From Alistipes sp. (GTDB lineage Bacteria; Bacillota; Clostridia; Oscillospirales; Ruminococcaceae), in the NCBI GenBank assembly GCA_023667265.1, contig JAMPAJ010000001.1, positions 21,714 to 85,713 of the forward strand: 64,000 nucleotides of DNA, written 5' to 3'. This document shows, piece by piece, positions 44,302 to 54,102 of this stretch (its first letter is position 1; every line of letters begins with the position of its first letter). The position numbers and the translations under genes were made by a program. Below the pieces are notes generated by a model. The model saw only the letters and a list, made by a program, of their open reading frames with translations, made no database searches and was not told where the DNA came from.

Positions 44302-44357
44302 TAACGAATTAAGGCAGCGCCCCACAGAATTGCCATACAAAGAAAGGAGAAGATCTC

Positions 44358-46973
44358 GTGGAAATCGACAGAAGTAAAATTTCACCTATGATGAAGCAGT
44401 ATTTTGAGGTCAAGGATAAGTATAAGGATTGTATTCTCTTCTTCCGGCTGGGAGATTTCTATGAGATGTTCTTCGACGACGCTATCGTTGTTTCAAAGGC
44501 ACTTGAGCTTACGCTTACGGGACGCGACTGTGGTCTGGAGGAGCGTGCGCCCATGTGCGGCGTTCCTTATCATGCGGCTGATATGTACATCAAACGCCTC
44601 ATTGACCTTGGAAAAAAGGTTGCGGTGTGCGAGCAGATGACAGACCCGGCTGAGACAAAGGGCATCGTCGTCAGGGACGTTATCCGGGTCGTTACTCCGG
44701 GTACTCTTACCGAATCGAGTATGCTGGACGATGGCAGAAACAATTATATTTGCAGTATTTTTTACGATGAAAGCAATAAGACCTGCGGCGTCGCTTCGGC
44801 GGATATTTCCACCGGAGAGGCTGACCTGAGCCTTTTCGAGGGCAAGAATGCGGAGGCAGGCGTGATAAACGAGCTTTCGCGCTGTCAGCCGGCAGAAATA
44901 ATATTCCCGGACAGCTTTCTCTCAATGAAAGCTGTTGCGGACTTCATCAAGGTTCGGCTGAGCTGTGCCGTGACTCTCCGGGACAACGAGTGCTTCGATA
45001 CCCGAAAAAACAGCGGCATAGTCTGTGAAATTTTCGGGGTGAAGTCTGTTGCCGAGCTGGGCGTTACCGAGGACGGCGCGGACTGTGCAGCACTGTGCGG
45101 ACTTTTCGATTATATCCGCGAGACCCAAAAAACCTCAGTTTCCGGCTTTACCTCACTTAATTTGCTTAACGGCGAGGCTTTCATGGGACTCGATCTCAAT
45201 GCCCGGCGGAATCTGGAGCTTACGGAAACTCTTCGGAACAAGGAGAAAAAGGGCAGCCTGCTGTGGGTGCTGGATTCCACGAAGACATCTATGGGCAGGC
45301 GTATGCTTAAAAACTGGATAGAGCAGCCGCTGAAAAGTCCGGCAAAGATCATCGAACGCCTTGACGCCGTGGAGGCGCTGTATAAAAAGAGCGTCGTGCT
45401 GTCGGATATTTCCGCTCTGCTGGACAGGACGTTCGATCTTGAACGTCTTATGACGAAGATCATGTACAAGACCGCAAATCCCAGAGATGTGAAGTCTCTT
45501 TCCGCAACGGCTGTGCAGCTTCCGCTTCTGAAAAAGGAGCTGGAGAAGCTGACTGATTCAAAGCTGCTTGCCAGGTACAACAGCGAGATCTCCGACCTTG
45601 GAGAGATCGTCCGGCTCGTTGAGAACGCCATAATGGACGAGCCTCCTGTTTCCGTCAAGGACGGCGGTGTCATCAAGGACGGCTTCAATAAGGAGCTTGA
45701 CGAGCTGCGGCACATTATGGGACACGGCAGGGAAATAATCGACGGCATCGAGCAGAGAGAACGCGAAAATACGGGCATCAAGAACCTGAAAATCGGCTTT
45801 AACCGGGTTTTCGGCTATTATCTTGAGGTAACGCGCTCATATTACGACCTTATTCCCGAGGGGTGGATACGGAAGCAGACCCTTGCAAATGCGGAGCGTT
45901 TTATAACCGAGGAGCTGAAAAATGCCGAGAATACCATTCTCGGAGCGAAGGATAAGGCGCTTAGCCTTGAGGCGGAGATCTTTGCGGAGGTCAGAGATTT
46001 TTTGGCTACAAAGCTTGCCTCGGTACAGCAGACAGCCTCTGCCGTTGCGGCGGTGGATGTGCTCTGCTCCTTTGCGGACACGTCGCTGCGGAATATGTAC
46101 GTGAAGCCGGATATCTCCATTGACGGCGCTATCGACATAATGGGCGGCAGACACCCGGTCGTGGAGCTTATGCTGAACGACGAAATGTTCGTGCCAAACG
46201 ATACATACATCGACACAAGATCAAACCGTATGTCCATCATCACAGGACCGAATATGTCCGGTAAATCCACATATATGCGCCAGACGGCGTTAATTGTGCT
46301 CATGGCGCAGATCGGCTGCTTCGTTCCGGCGGATTCGGCGAAGATCTCGGTCGTGGACAAAATTTTCACAAGAGTTGGAGCTTCCGACGACCTTACCGCC
46401 GGACAGTCAACCTTCATGGTAGAGATGAGCGAGGTCGCGGACATTCTGAAAAACGCCACCCCCGACAGCCTTGTTATCCTCGACGAGGTGGGCCGCGGAA
46501 CCTCTACCTTTGACGGCGTGAGCATCGCGCGGGCTGTGGCGGAGCATATCTGTACAAACCGGAAGCTGGGATGCAAGACTCTCTTTGCAACGCATTATCA
46601 TGAGCTTATAGGGCTGGAGGACGAGATCGAGGGCGTGCGGAATTTCAGCATTGCCGTAAACAAGCACGGCGGAACGATACGTTTTCTGCGTAAGATAGTT
46701 CCCGGCGGAGTTGACGAAAGCTACGGCGTTGACGTTGCAAAGCTTGCAGGACTGCCGCAGAAGGTCATAGACAGGGCGAGAACGCTGCTCGGGGAAATGG
46801 AGGAGGCTCACCGGACGGAAAAGCCGGAAAGAGCTCAGGAGTCCGGGCAGATGAGCTTCGGCGGAGCAAGCCGTGAGGACGCTCTTGCCATGCTTGAGCG
46901 TACAAACATAGACGAGCTGACAGACAGCGAATGCCGCGAGCTTCTCAGGGATATGGCGGCAATGCTGGAATAA
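44358..46973 (+). CDS. mutS: DNA mismatch repair protein MutS
   Basis: The 871-residue MutS recognises mismatches. Mismatch-binding FFRLGDFYEMF (Phe-x-Glu), Walker A GPNMSGKST and ATPase DEVGRGTSTFDG are all present, as is the end segment of family 1 MutS. The start is GTG with AAAGGAGA upstream. Followed by a small unknown gene and mutL. Confidence 0.98.
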   Translation: MEIDRSKISPMMKQYFEVKDKYKDCILFFRLGDFYEMFFDDAIVVSKALELTLTGRDCGLEERAPMCGVPYHAADMYIKRLIDLGKKVAVCEQMTDPAETKGIVVRDVIRVVTPGTLTESSMLDDGRNNYICSIFYDESNKTCGVASADISTGEADLSLFEGKNAEAGVINELSRCQPAEIIFPDSFLSMKAVADFIKVRLSCAVTLRDNECFDTRKNSGIVCEIFGVKSVAELGVTEDGADCAALCGLFDYIRETQKTSVSGFTSLNLLNGEAFMGLDLNARRNLELTETLRNKEKKGSLLWVLDSTKTSMGRRMLKNWIEQPLKSPAKIIERLDAVEALYKKSVVLSDISALLDRTFDLERLMTKIMYKTANPRDVKSLSATAVQLPLLKKELEKLTDSKLLARYNSEISDLGEIVRLVENAIMDEPPVSVKDGGVIKDGFNKELDELRHIMGHGREIIDGIEQRERENTGIKNLKIGFNRVFGYYLEVTRSYYDLIPEGWIRKQTLANAERFITEELKNAENTILGAKDKALSLEAEIFAEVRDFLATKLASVQQTASAVAAVDVLCSFADTSLRNMYVKPDISIDGAIDIMGGRHPVVELMLNDEMFVPNDTYIDTRSNRMSIITGPNMSGKSTYMRQTALIVLMAQIGCFVPADSAKISVVDKIFTRVGASDDLTAGQSTFMVEMSEVADILKNATPDSLVILDEVGRGTSTFDGVSIARAVAEHICTNRKLGCKTLFATHYHELIGLEDEIEGVRNFSIAVNKHGGTIRFLRKIVPGGVDESYGVDVAKLAGLPQKVIDRARTLLGEMEEAHRTEKPERAQESGQMSFGGASREDALAMLERTNIDELTDSECRELLRDMAAMLE

Positions 46974-47010
46974 GAACAAGTTCTAAGAATCTGAACAGGA
47001 GGAAAATAAA

Positions 47011-47439
47011 ATGGCAAAATTCAATCAACAGAACATGATGATATATCTTATGGCGCTGGCTCAGGGTGAGCAGTTCTGGCATCCTATTTACTGCGGATTC
47101 GGCGGACAGGTCGCTTTATCGACCTCAGCTCTCAACAATACGTATGGTTACGCAGGTATAACCTCCGACAACCGACTTATCTATGTGAAATTCAATATGC
47201 TTGGTACGCAGGTGGAAAACGGCTCGCTGTGGCTGGAGAATATGACTTCGATAAAATTCTCGAAATTCATGAGGATGCACACCATAAAAATGACCTTCGA
47301 CCAGGACGGCAAAACGAAAAAGCTGAAGATCAAGGCAAATGAGGTAGTCCACGGCACGGATCTCACAATGCAGGAGACGAATCTGAAAATGTTCATGGAT
47401 GTTCTGAAAAAGTATGGAGATATGTATGGGAGGATATAA
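47011..47439 (+). CDS. Hypothetical protein between mutS and mutL
   Basis: A 142-residue soluble protein, not recognised, with alternating beta strands (AGITSDNRLIYVKFNM; SIKFSKFMRMHTIKMTF; KKLKIKANEVV) and a C-terminal helix. This could be a small PH-like or split barrel fold. RBS CAGGAGG. Its stop shares one base with the mutL start, so it is translated in the same mRNA. No function is proposed. Confidence 0.75.
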   Translation: MAKFNQQNMMIYLMALAQGEQFWHPIYCGFGGQVALSTSALNNTYGYAGITSDNRLIYVKFNMLGTQVENGSLWLENMTSIKFSKFMRMHTIKMTFDQDGKTKKLKIKANEVVHGTDLTMQETNLKMFMDVLKKYGDMYGRI

Positions 47440-49451
47440 TGCCGGCAATTAACATACTCAGCAAGGAAATATCGGAGCTTATAGCCGCAGGAGAGGTGAT
47501 AGAGCGTCCCTCCTCTGTGGTCAAGGAGCTTGTGGAAAATTCAATAGATTCCGGGGCGCGGCACATTACCGTTGAGATAAAAAACGGCGGCTCGACTTAT
47601 ATCCGCGTCACCGACGACGGCTGCGGAATGGCGTTCGAGGACGTTCCGAAGGCGTTTCTTCGTCATGCCACCAGCAAGATAGTCACCAAAAACGACCTGG
47701 ACAATATTTTCACACTGGGCTTCCGGGGAGAGGCTCTTGCATCCATATGCGCAGTCTCGCGGGTGGAGATAATGACGAAGCAGAAAAACGAGACCTACGG
47801 CACGCTCTATAGGATCGAGGGAGGAAATGAAATTTCCCACGAAAAAAGCGGCTGTCCGGACGGTACTACCATAATGATACGCGATATTTTCTACAATGTT
47901 CCGGCAAGGGCAAAGTTCCTGAAAAAGGACGTTACCGAAGCAAATGCTGTCAGCAATATAGTTCAGAAGATCACCCTGTCCCACCCGGAGACGGCGATAA
48001 AAGTGGTTCGCGACAACCGTGTGGAGTTCAATTCTGCCGGGGACGGTGAGCTGTTTTCGGCTATATACGCCGTTTTTGGCAAGGATTTTACCCGGGATCT
48101 GCTGCCTGTCGATCACGAAGCCGGAGACATAAGGATCAAGGGCTATATCGTCAAGCCGCTGTACTCCAAGTTCAACCGCTCGTTCCAGAATTTTTTCATC
48201 AACGGCAGATATGTAAAGTCCCGGCTCTGCTCGGCTGCGGTGGAGAACGCCTATGAAAATATGCTCATGACGGGCCGTTTTCCAGCCTGCGTGCTGATGA
48301 TAGAAATGACGCCCTCGATGCTTGACGTAAATATACATCCTGCAAAGGCGGAGGTGCGCTTCATAGACGAAAAATCCGTTTCCGACGCCATTTTCTTTGC
48401 GGTAAAAAACGCCTTTATAAAGGGCGGACTCCTCTACGAGTTCGACACAAAGCAGCCACGGGACTGGTCGAAGCACGACGAGGAGGTCGGCGCTATCCAG
48501 CAGGAGTTCATGTTCACGCCGATTTCCTCAATTACCGAAAGAGAAGCGGAAATGGCGCGTCAGCGTCAGCGCAGGGAGGAATCGGCTGCTGCGGAGGACA
48601 GGCGTATCCAGGAAAAGCTGGACGAGCTGGAGAGAATGGGCGTTTTCGACGACCCGGCAGAGGCGAAGGATGCTCCTGAGCCTGCACAGGAGAAGCCCTT
48701 GTATGCTCCGCCTCATGAGCCCGCGGCTGCGACCGAGCCTGTGTCCCTGGAGCAGTCTGTTGAAACGGTTGAAAAGCAGGAGGAGACTGTTCCGGGATTC
48801 CGTTATATAACCGGAGATTCGTTTGCGGCTCAGCTGCAGCCTGCCGCAGTTCAGCCAGATCCCGAGCCGATACGCAGCGAAAAGCCCGAAATAAAGGTCA
48901 TCGGCGAAGCGTTCGGACTTTATATCATCGTAGAGCACGAGGGCAGAATGGTTATGATAGACAAGCACGCCGCCCATGAAAGAATAATCTTCGAGCAGCT
49001 GAAAAGCCGGAATTGCCGTCAATACAGCCAGAAGCTGCTTGTCGGCGTGAAGCAGCTCCTCACCTCGGAGGAGATCGACGCTCTGGAAAATAATACTGAG
49101 CTGCTGGAGGATATGGGCTTCGTCTTTGATTTTTCGGAAAGGCCCTATGTTACGGCAACTGCGCTTCCTACCTTTGTCATGGATCTGAATGCGGAGGAGA
49201 TAATCAGCGAGGTGGCGAATAATCTGCGTATGCATAAGCAGAATCCCCAGTCCGGCGCCCTTGACGATATGCTTCACACCGTCGCGTGCAAGGCGGCTAT
49301 AAAGGCAAACGACAAGAACAGTCCGGAGGAGATGCTCGCCCTTGCGGAGCAGGTATTTTCTGACGAAAAGATACGTCACTGTCCCCATGGCAGACCCGTC
49401 ATGTTCACCATGACAAAAAGCAGTATAGATCATCAGTTCAAGAGGACGTGA
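47439..49451 (+). CDS. mutL: DNA mismatch repair protein MutL (endonuclease type)
   Basis: The 670-residue MutL has a GHKL ATPase (VVKELVENSIDSGA, VTDDGCGM, GFRGEALASI). A ~100-residue Glu/Pro-rich linker follows, then a C-terminal domain with the metal-site motif IDKHAAHERI and CPHGRP. The latter two mark nicking MutL proteins of bacteria that lack MutH. The usual Asp-Gln/Met is Asp-Lys here. Confidence 0.96.
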   Translation: MPAINILSKEISELIAAGEVIERPSSVVKELVENSIDSGARHITVEIKNGGSTYIRVTDDGCGMAFEDVPKAFLRHATSKIVTKNDLDNIFTLGFRGEALASICAVSRVEIMTKQKNETYGTLYRIEGGNEISHEKSGCPDGTTIMIRDIFYNVPARAKFLKKDVTEANAVSNIVQKITLSHPETAIKVVRDNRVEFNSAGDGELFSAIYAVFGKDFTRDLLPVDHEAGDIRIKGYIVKPLYSKFNRSFQNFFINGRYVKSRLCSAAVENAYENMLMTGRFPACVLMIEMTPSMLDVNIHPAKAEVRFIDEKSVSDAIFFAVKNAFIKGGLLYEFDTKQPRDWSKHDEEVGAIQQEFMFTPISSITEREAEMARQRQRREESAAAEDRRIQEKLDELERMGVFDDPAEAKDAPEPAQEKPLYAPPHEPAAATEPVSLEQSVETVEKQEETVPGFRYITGDSFAAQLQPAAVQPDPEPIRSEKPEIKVIGEAFGLYIIVEHEGRMVMIDKHAAHERIIFEQLKSRNCRQYSQKLLVGVKQLLTSEEIDALENNTELLEDMGFVFDFSERPYVTATALPTFVMDLNAEEIISEVANNLRMHKQNPQSGALDDMLHTVACKAAIKANDKNSPEEMLALAEQVFSDEKIRHCPHGRPVMFTMTKSSIDHQFKRT

Positions 49452-49464
49452 GCGAGGTGGAAGT

Positions 49465-50406
49465 ATGGCAAAACCGAAGATTTTAGCTGTCTGCGGACCT
49501 ACGGCAAGCGGTAAGACCTGGCTTGGAGTCCAGCTTGCCCTGGCGTATGGCGGAGAGGTCATCTCTGCCGATTCCATGCAGATATATAAGGGAATGGATA
49601 TAGCCTCCGCAAAGCCGACGGCTGAGGAGATGAAGGGCGTGCCTCATCACCTTATAAGCCTTCTCGACCGCGGCACGTCTTTCAGCGCGGCGGACTATGT
49701 GACCCTTGCCAACGAGAAGATACGGGACATTTTAAGCCGCGGCAGGCTGCCCGTTATCGTCGGCGGAACAGGTCTCTACATCGACTCGCTGCTGAATAAT
49801 GTGAATTTTTCCGAGGCAAAAAGCGACGAGGCATACCGGGAAAGACTTTATGGCGTCGCCCGGGAGCAGGGCAATGAGACGCTGTATAAAATGCTGGCAG
49901 ACGCCGATCCGGAGGCTGCCGCTGCAACTCACATGAACAACCTTGTCCGGGTCGTCAGGGCGCTGGAGGTCATTCACACTACCGGGCGCAGATTCAGCGA
50001 GCTCAAAGCTGAGAGCCGCCTTGTGGAAAGCCCTTACGACTCCGTCATTATCGGTCTGAACACCTCCGATCGTGCCGTGCTGTACGAGAGAATTGACCGG
50101 CGTGTGGACGAAATGGCGGCTGCCGGGCTCGTTGAGGAGGCGCGTCAGCTATGGCAGGAGGGCGAAATGAAGACCGCCGCCAACGCCATAGGCTATAAGG
50201 AGCTTATACCCTATTTTGAAAACGATATGCCGCTGGAGGCTTGCATTGATAAAATTAAGCAGGAAACAAGGCGTTATGCCAAGCGTCAGCTGACCTGGTT
50301 TAGGAGAAATGACCGTATCGAGTGGATAATTTTTGATGATTTTAGTGAGAAATGTGAAATTTTAGAAAAATCACAAAAAGCTATAGCAAAATACGGAATA
50401 ATGTGA
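49465..50406 (+). CDS. miaA: tRNA dimethylallyltransferase
   Basis: The 313-residue MiaA transfers dimethylallyl to A37 of tRNA, making the substrate of MiaB upstream. CGPTASGKTWLGVQLA (P-loop), SADSMQIYKGMDI, and VGGTGLYIDSLL are diagnostic, and the C-terminal RRYAKRQLTWFRRN is typical. The gap to mutL is 13 bp. hfq follows, as in many bacteria. Confidence 0.97.
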   Translation: MAKPKILAVCGPTASGKTWLGVQLALAYGGEVISADSMQIYKGMDIASAKPTAEEMKGVPHHLISLLDRGTSFSAADYVTLANEKIRDILSRGRLPVIVGGTGLYIDSLLNNVNFSEAKSDEAYRERLYGVAREQGNETLYKMLADADPEAAAATHMNNLVRVVRALEVIHTTGRRFSELKAESRLVESPYDSVIIGLNTSDRAVLYERIDRRVDEMAAAGLVEEARQLWQEGEMKTAANAIGYKELIPYFENDMPLEACIDKIKQETRRYAKRQLTWFRRNDRIEWIIFDDFSEKCEILEKSQKAIAKYGIM

Positions 50407-50412
50407 TATAAT
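50384..50412 (+). promoter_or_regulatory. Candidate hfq promoter inside the end of miaA
   Basis: TAGCAA and TATAAT are 17 bases apart with GTGA before the -10. It would allow separate expression of hfq. Confidence 0.5.
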
Positions 50413-50476
50413 GTATAATGTGTGTAATTATCTTTAGATGATTGTACCAGATAAAGAAAAAGAATGGAGAATGTGT

Positions 50477-50716
50477 ATGAACAAGACGATCAATTTGCAG
50501 GATGTTTTCCTCAATCAGTGCCGCAAGGAGAAGATCATGGTAACTATTATCCTTACAAACGGATTCCAGTTCAAGGGAATGGTTCGCGGTTTCGACAGCT
50601 ATGTTACCATTTTCGACTGCGACGGCAAGCAGCAGGTAGTATATAAACACGCTATCTCGACAATTATTCCGGCAAGACCCGTTTCTATACTTGATACTGC
50701 CGAAAAGAGCGAATAA
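50477..50716 (+). CDS. hfq: RNA chaperone Hfq
   Basis: The start at 50477 gives the normal [14 protein letters not shown] and 79 residues, with GGAGA 6 bases upstream. An upstream in-frame extension lacks such a site. Sm1 and Sm2 motifs are present ([29 protein letters not shown]). Hfq forms hexamers that pair small RNAs with mRNA. The role in Clostridia is less well known. Confidence 0.95.
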   Translation: MNKTINLQDVFLNQCRKEKIMVTIILTNGFQFKGMVRGFDSYVTIFDCDGKQQVVYKHAISTIIPARPVSILDTAEKSE

Positions 50717-50729
50717 GCGGTGATGCCGA

Positions 50730-51983
50730 ATGAAGGCCAACAGATCCGACAGCGGCATTGCGGTAAAGATACTGCGCAACAGCGTTCTCATCCTCGCCGT
50801 TATCGTCTTTGTGAGCATCATCTCCAATTTCCGGAACAAGGCTCCCGACACGGAGACCGCTCTTTTCTCCGACGCCATTGAGGCAAAGGAGTTCAAGGGC
50901 GTATTCATCCGCAGCGAAAAGGTCGTGACCTACAGCGGAGAAGGCGTACTGAGCTATAATGTTGCCGACGGCGGAAAAACAGGCGGCGGCACGGTTATTG
51001 CACAGGTGTATCCCGATGATGAGCAGATCGCACGGAACAGGCAGATAGCACAGCTGGAAAAAGAGCTTGCCGTACTGAAAAAAATACAGAATCCCGGAAC
51101 TCTCGAATCCGCGCAGCCGGCAAGCCTTTCAGAAAATATAGACGAAAGCTTCCGCAGCATGATATACAGCCGCGATATGAAGGACTATTCCGCGCTGAAA
51201 AGCGAGATGGAGGATCTTCTTGTGGAGATGAGCACGTATCAGATCATCACGCAGCAGGCCGAAGGCTTCAAACAGCAGATAATCGACATAAACGCGCAGC
51301 TTGCGGATCTGCGGTCTGCAGCGGTGTCGCCTTCGGAAACGATCAGGTCCGACAGCTCCGCCTATTTTGTGAGCTACTGCGACGGCTATGAGGAAGAGCT
51401 TACTCCCGAGCGGCTGGACAAGCTTACTGCGGCGGAGATAAACAGCATAACCGACCGTAAAAGCGATGATCCGACCGTTGTCGGAAAGCTGATAGACGGC
51501 TACAGCTGGTATCTCGCAGGAGTTATGGACAATTCGAGAAAGCAGTACGCCATCGGAGATGCTGTGAAGCTGAGATTCGACTCCTCCAGCGATGTCTACG
51601 ATGCGGTAATATCAGATATCCGGGATGACGGCGACCCTGCAAAGAGTATAGTTATAATAGAATGCAGCCGGTTCAGCGAGGAGCTTGTCTCCCACAGAGC
51701 CGAAAAATGCGAGCTGATAAAGGGCGAGCATCACGGCCTTAAGGTTCCGAGAGAGGCTATACGCTTCGTGGAGGAAAAACAGCAGACTACCGGAGAAAAC
51801 GGCGAGATCGCGGAGGAATCCTCCTCCAGCATCAAGGGTGTGTATATACTGAAGGGCGAACAGAAGCTCTTCAAAAAAATAGATGTTATCTACGAGGGCA
51901 GCGATTATGTGCTTTCAGAACCGCACGAGGAGGATTCCTCCTATCTTGCCCTGTATGACGATATTATGACAGAGGGTGACTGA
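50730..51983 (+). CDS. HlyD-like membrane-anchored adaptor protein
   Basis: A 417-residue protein with one N-terminal helix (about 14-34), a beta segment (VVTYSGEGVLSYNVADGGKTGGGTVIAQVY) reminiscent of the biotinyl-like half of HlyD adaptors, a long coiled coil (about 90-200), and a second beta region. Similar proteins lie beside yggS and sepF in Clostridia. No export ATPase is adjacent. The role in envelope assembly is inferred from context. Confidence 0.7.
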   Translation: MKANRSDSGIAVKILRNSVLILAVIVFVSIISNFRNKAPDTETALFSDAIEAKEFKGVFIRSEKVVTYSGEGVLSYNVADGGKTGGGTVIAQVYPDDEQIARNRQIAQLEKELAVLKKIQNPGTLESAQPASLSENIDESFRSMIYSRDMKDYSALKSEMEDLLVEMSTYQIITQQAEGFKQQIIDINAQLADLRSAAVSPSETIRSDSSAYFVSYCDGYEEELTPERLDKLTAAEINSITDRKSDDPTVVGKLIDGYSWYLAGVMDNSRKQYAIGDAVKLRFDSSSDVYDAVISDIRDDGDPAKSIVIIECSRFSEELVSHRAEKCELIKGEHHGLKVPREAIRFVEEKQQTTGENGEIAEESSSSIKGVYILKGEQKLFKKIDVIYEGSDYVLSEPHEEDSSYLALYDDIMTEGD

Positions 51984-51988
51984 GCGTA

Positions 51989-52705
51989 ATGGATAACTAC
52001 AGCGGCGAGTTCGTCAGAAAGAATCTTGAGCAGATAAGGCTGGATATTGCGGATGCCTGTGCACAGTCCGGCAGAAGCGCCGACAGTCTGAGAATAATGG
52101 CTGTCACGAAAACAGTGCCGGCGGAAACAGTGAACTGCGTTTTCGGCATGGGTATTGATCTCATAGGCGAGAACCGGGTGCAGGAGTATCTTTCAAAGAA
52201 GGACGCCTATATTTCCGATATTGGCGGAGGAAAATCCCCGGAGGTACATTTTATCGGTCATTTACAGACAAATAAGGTCAAGTATATCATTGATGATATG
52301 ACCATGATACAATCAGTCGACAGCGTAAAGCTGGCACAGGAAATAAACCGCCTCGCAATTGCCCATAATAAAGTCATGGACATTCTGTGCGAGGTAAATA
52401 TCGGCGGCGAGGCTTCAAAAAGCGGAGCCTCTCCCGATGACGTCGCCGCTCTTCTTGAACAGCTTGCCGGAATGGAGGGCATACGGGTAAAGGGTCTTAT
52501 GACAATACCTCCGCCCTCGGAAAGCGACGTCTTCTTAGGCAGGATGGAGGAGCTGTTCAATAAAATAAAGGACAAGAATATAGAGGGCATCGCTATGGAC
52601 GAGCTTTCCATGGGTATGACCCACGACTACGCCGAGGCTGTAAAGCATGGTTCGACTATCGTAAGGATAGGCACGGGACTTTTCGGTGCAAGAAATTATT
52701 TCTGA
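51989..52705 (+). CDS. yggS: YggS-family PLP homeostasis protein
   Basis: A 238-residue PLP-binding TIM-barrel protein (ALR fold). Lys in AVTKTVPAET; GENRVQEYLSKK; HFIGHLQTNKVKYI; SMGMTHDYAEAVKHGSTIVRIG. It buffers PLP in the cell. As in most Gram-positives it is the upstream neighbour of sepF. Confidence 0.95.
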   Translation: MDNYSGEFVRKNLEQIRLDIADACAQSGRSADSLRIMAVTKTVPAETVNCVFGMGIDLIGENRVQEYLSKKDAYISDIGGGKSPEVHFIGHLQTNKVKYIIDDMTMIQSVDSVKLAQEINRLAIAHNKVMDILCEVNIGGEASKSGASPDDVAALLEQLAGMEGIRVKGLMTIPPPSESDVFLGRMEELFNKIKDKNIEGIAMDELSMGMTHDYAEAVKHGSTIVRIGTGLFGARNYF

Positions 52706-52778
52706 AAAATTCGTTTCACGGGCTTTCCGCATTGGCTCTGTGGGACTGATAAGCGAATGCGGAGAATGGAGTTATATT

Positions 52779-53306
52779 ATGAAACTGTTTGATACCGTAA
52801 AGGATTTCTTTCTGTCGGCTGACGAGGAAGACGAAGAGATAACTGATACTCCTGCTCGTGAAAGGAGCGAAAGGAGCGAAAGAACTGAAAGAGGCGACAG
52901 AAGCGAAAGAATTGAGAGAGCCGAAAGAAGCCAGCGCTCCAACAGCCGTTATTCCGATTCAGACGCCGACGAAGAGCAGTTCAGCGACCCTGCAAGAAGA
53001 AACAAGGTAGTCAATATCCAGACTACGGCTCAGCTCCAGGTGGTTCTCGTCAAGCCCTCGGCATTTACCGATGCAAAGCAGATCGCAGACCATCTTATCG
53101 CAAAGAAAACGGTAGTTCTGAATCTGGAGACGGCTTCGCCCGAAAACAAGAGACGTATCATCGACTTCCTGGTAGGCGTTGCATATGCCAACGGCGGCAG
53201 CCTGAAGCCCGTTGCAAACCTCACATACATCATCACACCGTATAATGTTGGATTTATAGGAGAAGACCTGGTGGGGGAGCTGGAAAATAACGGCGTATTT
53301 ATCTGA
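52779..53306 (+). CDS. sepF: Cell division protein SepF
   Basis: The ATG at 52779 begins the amphipathic membrane-binding helix MKLFDTVKDFFLS; an in-frame extension from 52686 has no such feature. The 175-residue protein has an Arg/Ser/Glu repeat linker (RSER units, about residues 30-60), then the SepF core (AKQIADHLIAKKTVVLNLE). SepF organises FtsZ at the membrane. Its stop overlaps the ylmH ATG. Confidence 0.94.
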   Translation: MKLFDTVKDFFLSADEEDEEITDTPARERSERSERTERGDRSERIERAERSQRSNSRYSDSDADEEQFSDPARRNKVVNIQTTAQLQVVLVKPSAFTDAKQIADHLIAKKTVVLNLETASPENKRRIIDFLVGVAYANGGSLKPVANLTYIITPYNVGFIGEDLVGELENNGVFI

Positions 53307-54091
53307 TGAACCCGGATAGTCATATGCCGGACAAGCTCTTTTCGGCGAAGCTTGCCGACCTGGCAAGGCGCTGCGAAAGAGAATGCTGCGGAGTTTTTTC
53401 ACACTTTCTTGACGAAAGACAATGCGCCGAGGCGGAGCTTTGGTGCAGACAATCTCCGGAGCTTTCCGGAGGCGGGCTGAAATACGGATTTTTCGGCGGA
53501 TTTTCCGACGCAAGGAGAAGGATGCTGGGAATCTACCCGGACTATTTCTCTGACTGCATTGAAGAAAGCGTGCCTATAAAATGCCTGACCTTTACCTTCC
53601 GGCAGGAGGACAAGCTGAGCCACCGGGATTTTCTCGGCTCATTCATGGCGCTGCAGCTGAAAAGAGAAACCGTGGGCGATATTGCCGTTGCCCGGGGTAT
53701 GGCGCAGGCGGCGGTTACGGACGTTGCCGCAAGAGATATTGCGTCGGGCATTACGAAGATCGGCAGAGTCGGCGTGAAGGTGACCGGTAGCCGCCCCTTT
53801 GAGCTTACGCTGGAGGGAACGGCTGAATTCAAGGAAACAGGCGGAACAGTGGCGTCTATGCGGCTTGACTGCGTAGTTGCCATTGCCGCGAATATAAGCC
53901 GTGAAAAAGCGGCGCTGCTCATACGGAGCGAAAAAATAAATGTGAATCATTTTACCGTGACCTCGGTGTCCCATGAGCTTAAAGAGGGCGATGTCCTCTC
54001 CGTCCGTGGCTGCGGCAGATTTCTGATTTCGGGTATTAACGGTGTGACAAAGAAAAACCGTATACACATAATTCTGAAAAAATATATTTAG
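53306..54091 (+). CDS. ylmH: YlmH-family S4-domain RNA-binding protein
   Basis: A 261-residue protein in the conserved sepF-ylmH-divIVA order. The C-terminal S4 domain contains SMRLDCVVAIAANISREKAALLIRSEKINVNH. YlmH acts in ribosome quality control in B. subtilis. No good ribosome-binding site is seen, so translation is probably coupled to sepF (TGATGA overlap). Confidence 0.92.
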   Translation: MNPDSHMPDKLFSAKLADLARRCERECCGVFSHFLDERQCAEAELWCRQSPELSGGGLKYGFFGGFSDARRRMLGIYPDYFSDCIEESVPIKCLTFTFRQEDKLSHRDFLGSFMALQLKRETVGDIAVARGMAQAAVTDVAARDIASGITKIGRVGVKVTGSRPFELTLEGTAEFKETGGTVASMRLDCVVAIAANISREKAALLIRSEKINVNHFTVTSVSHELKEGDVLSVRGCGRFLISGINGVTKKNRIHIILKKYI

Positions 54092-54102
54092 AGGTGAATA
54101 TT

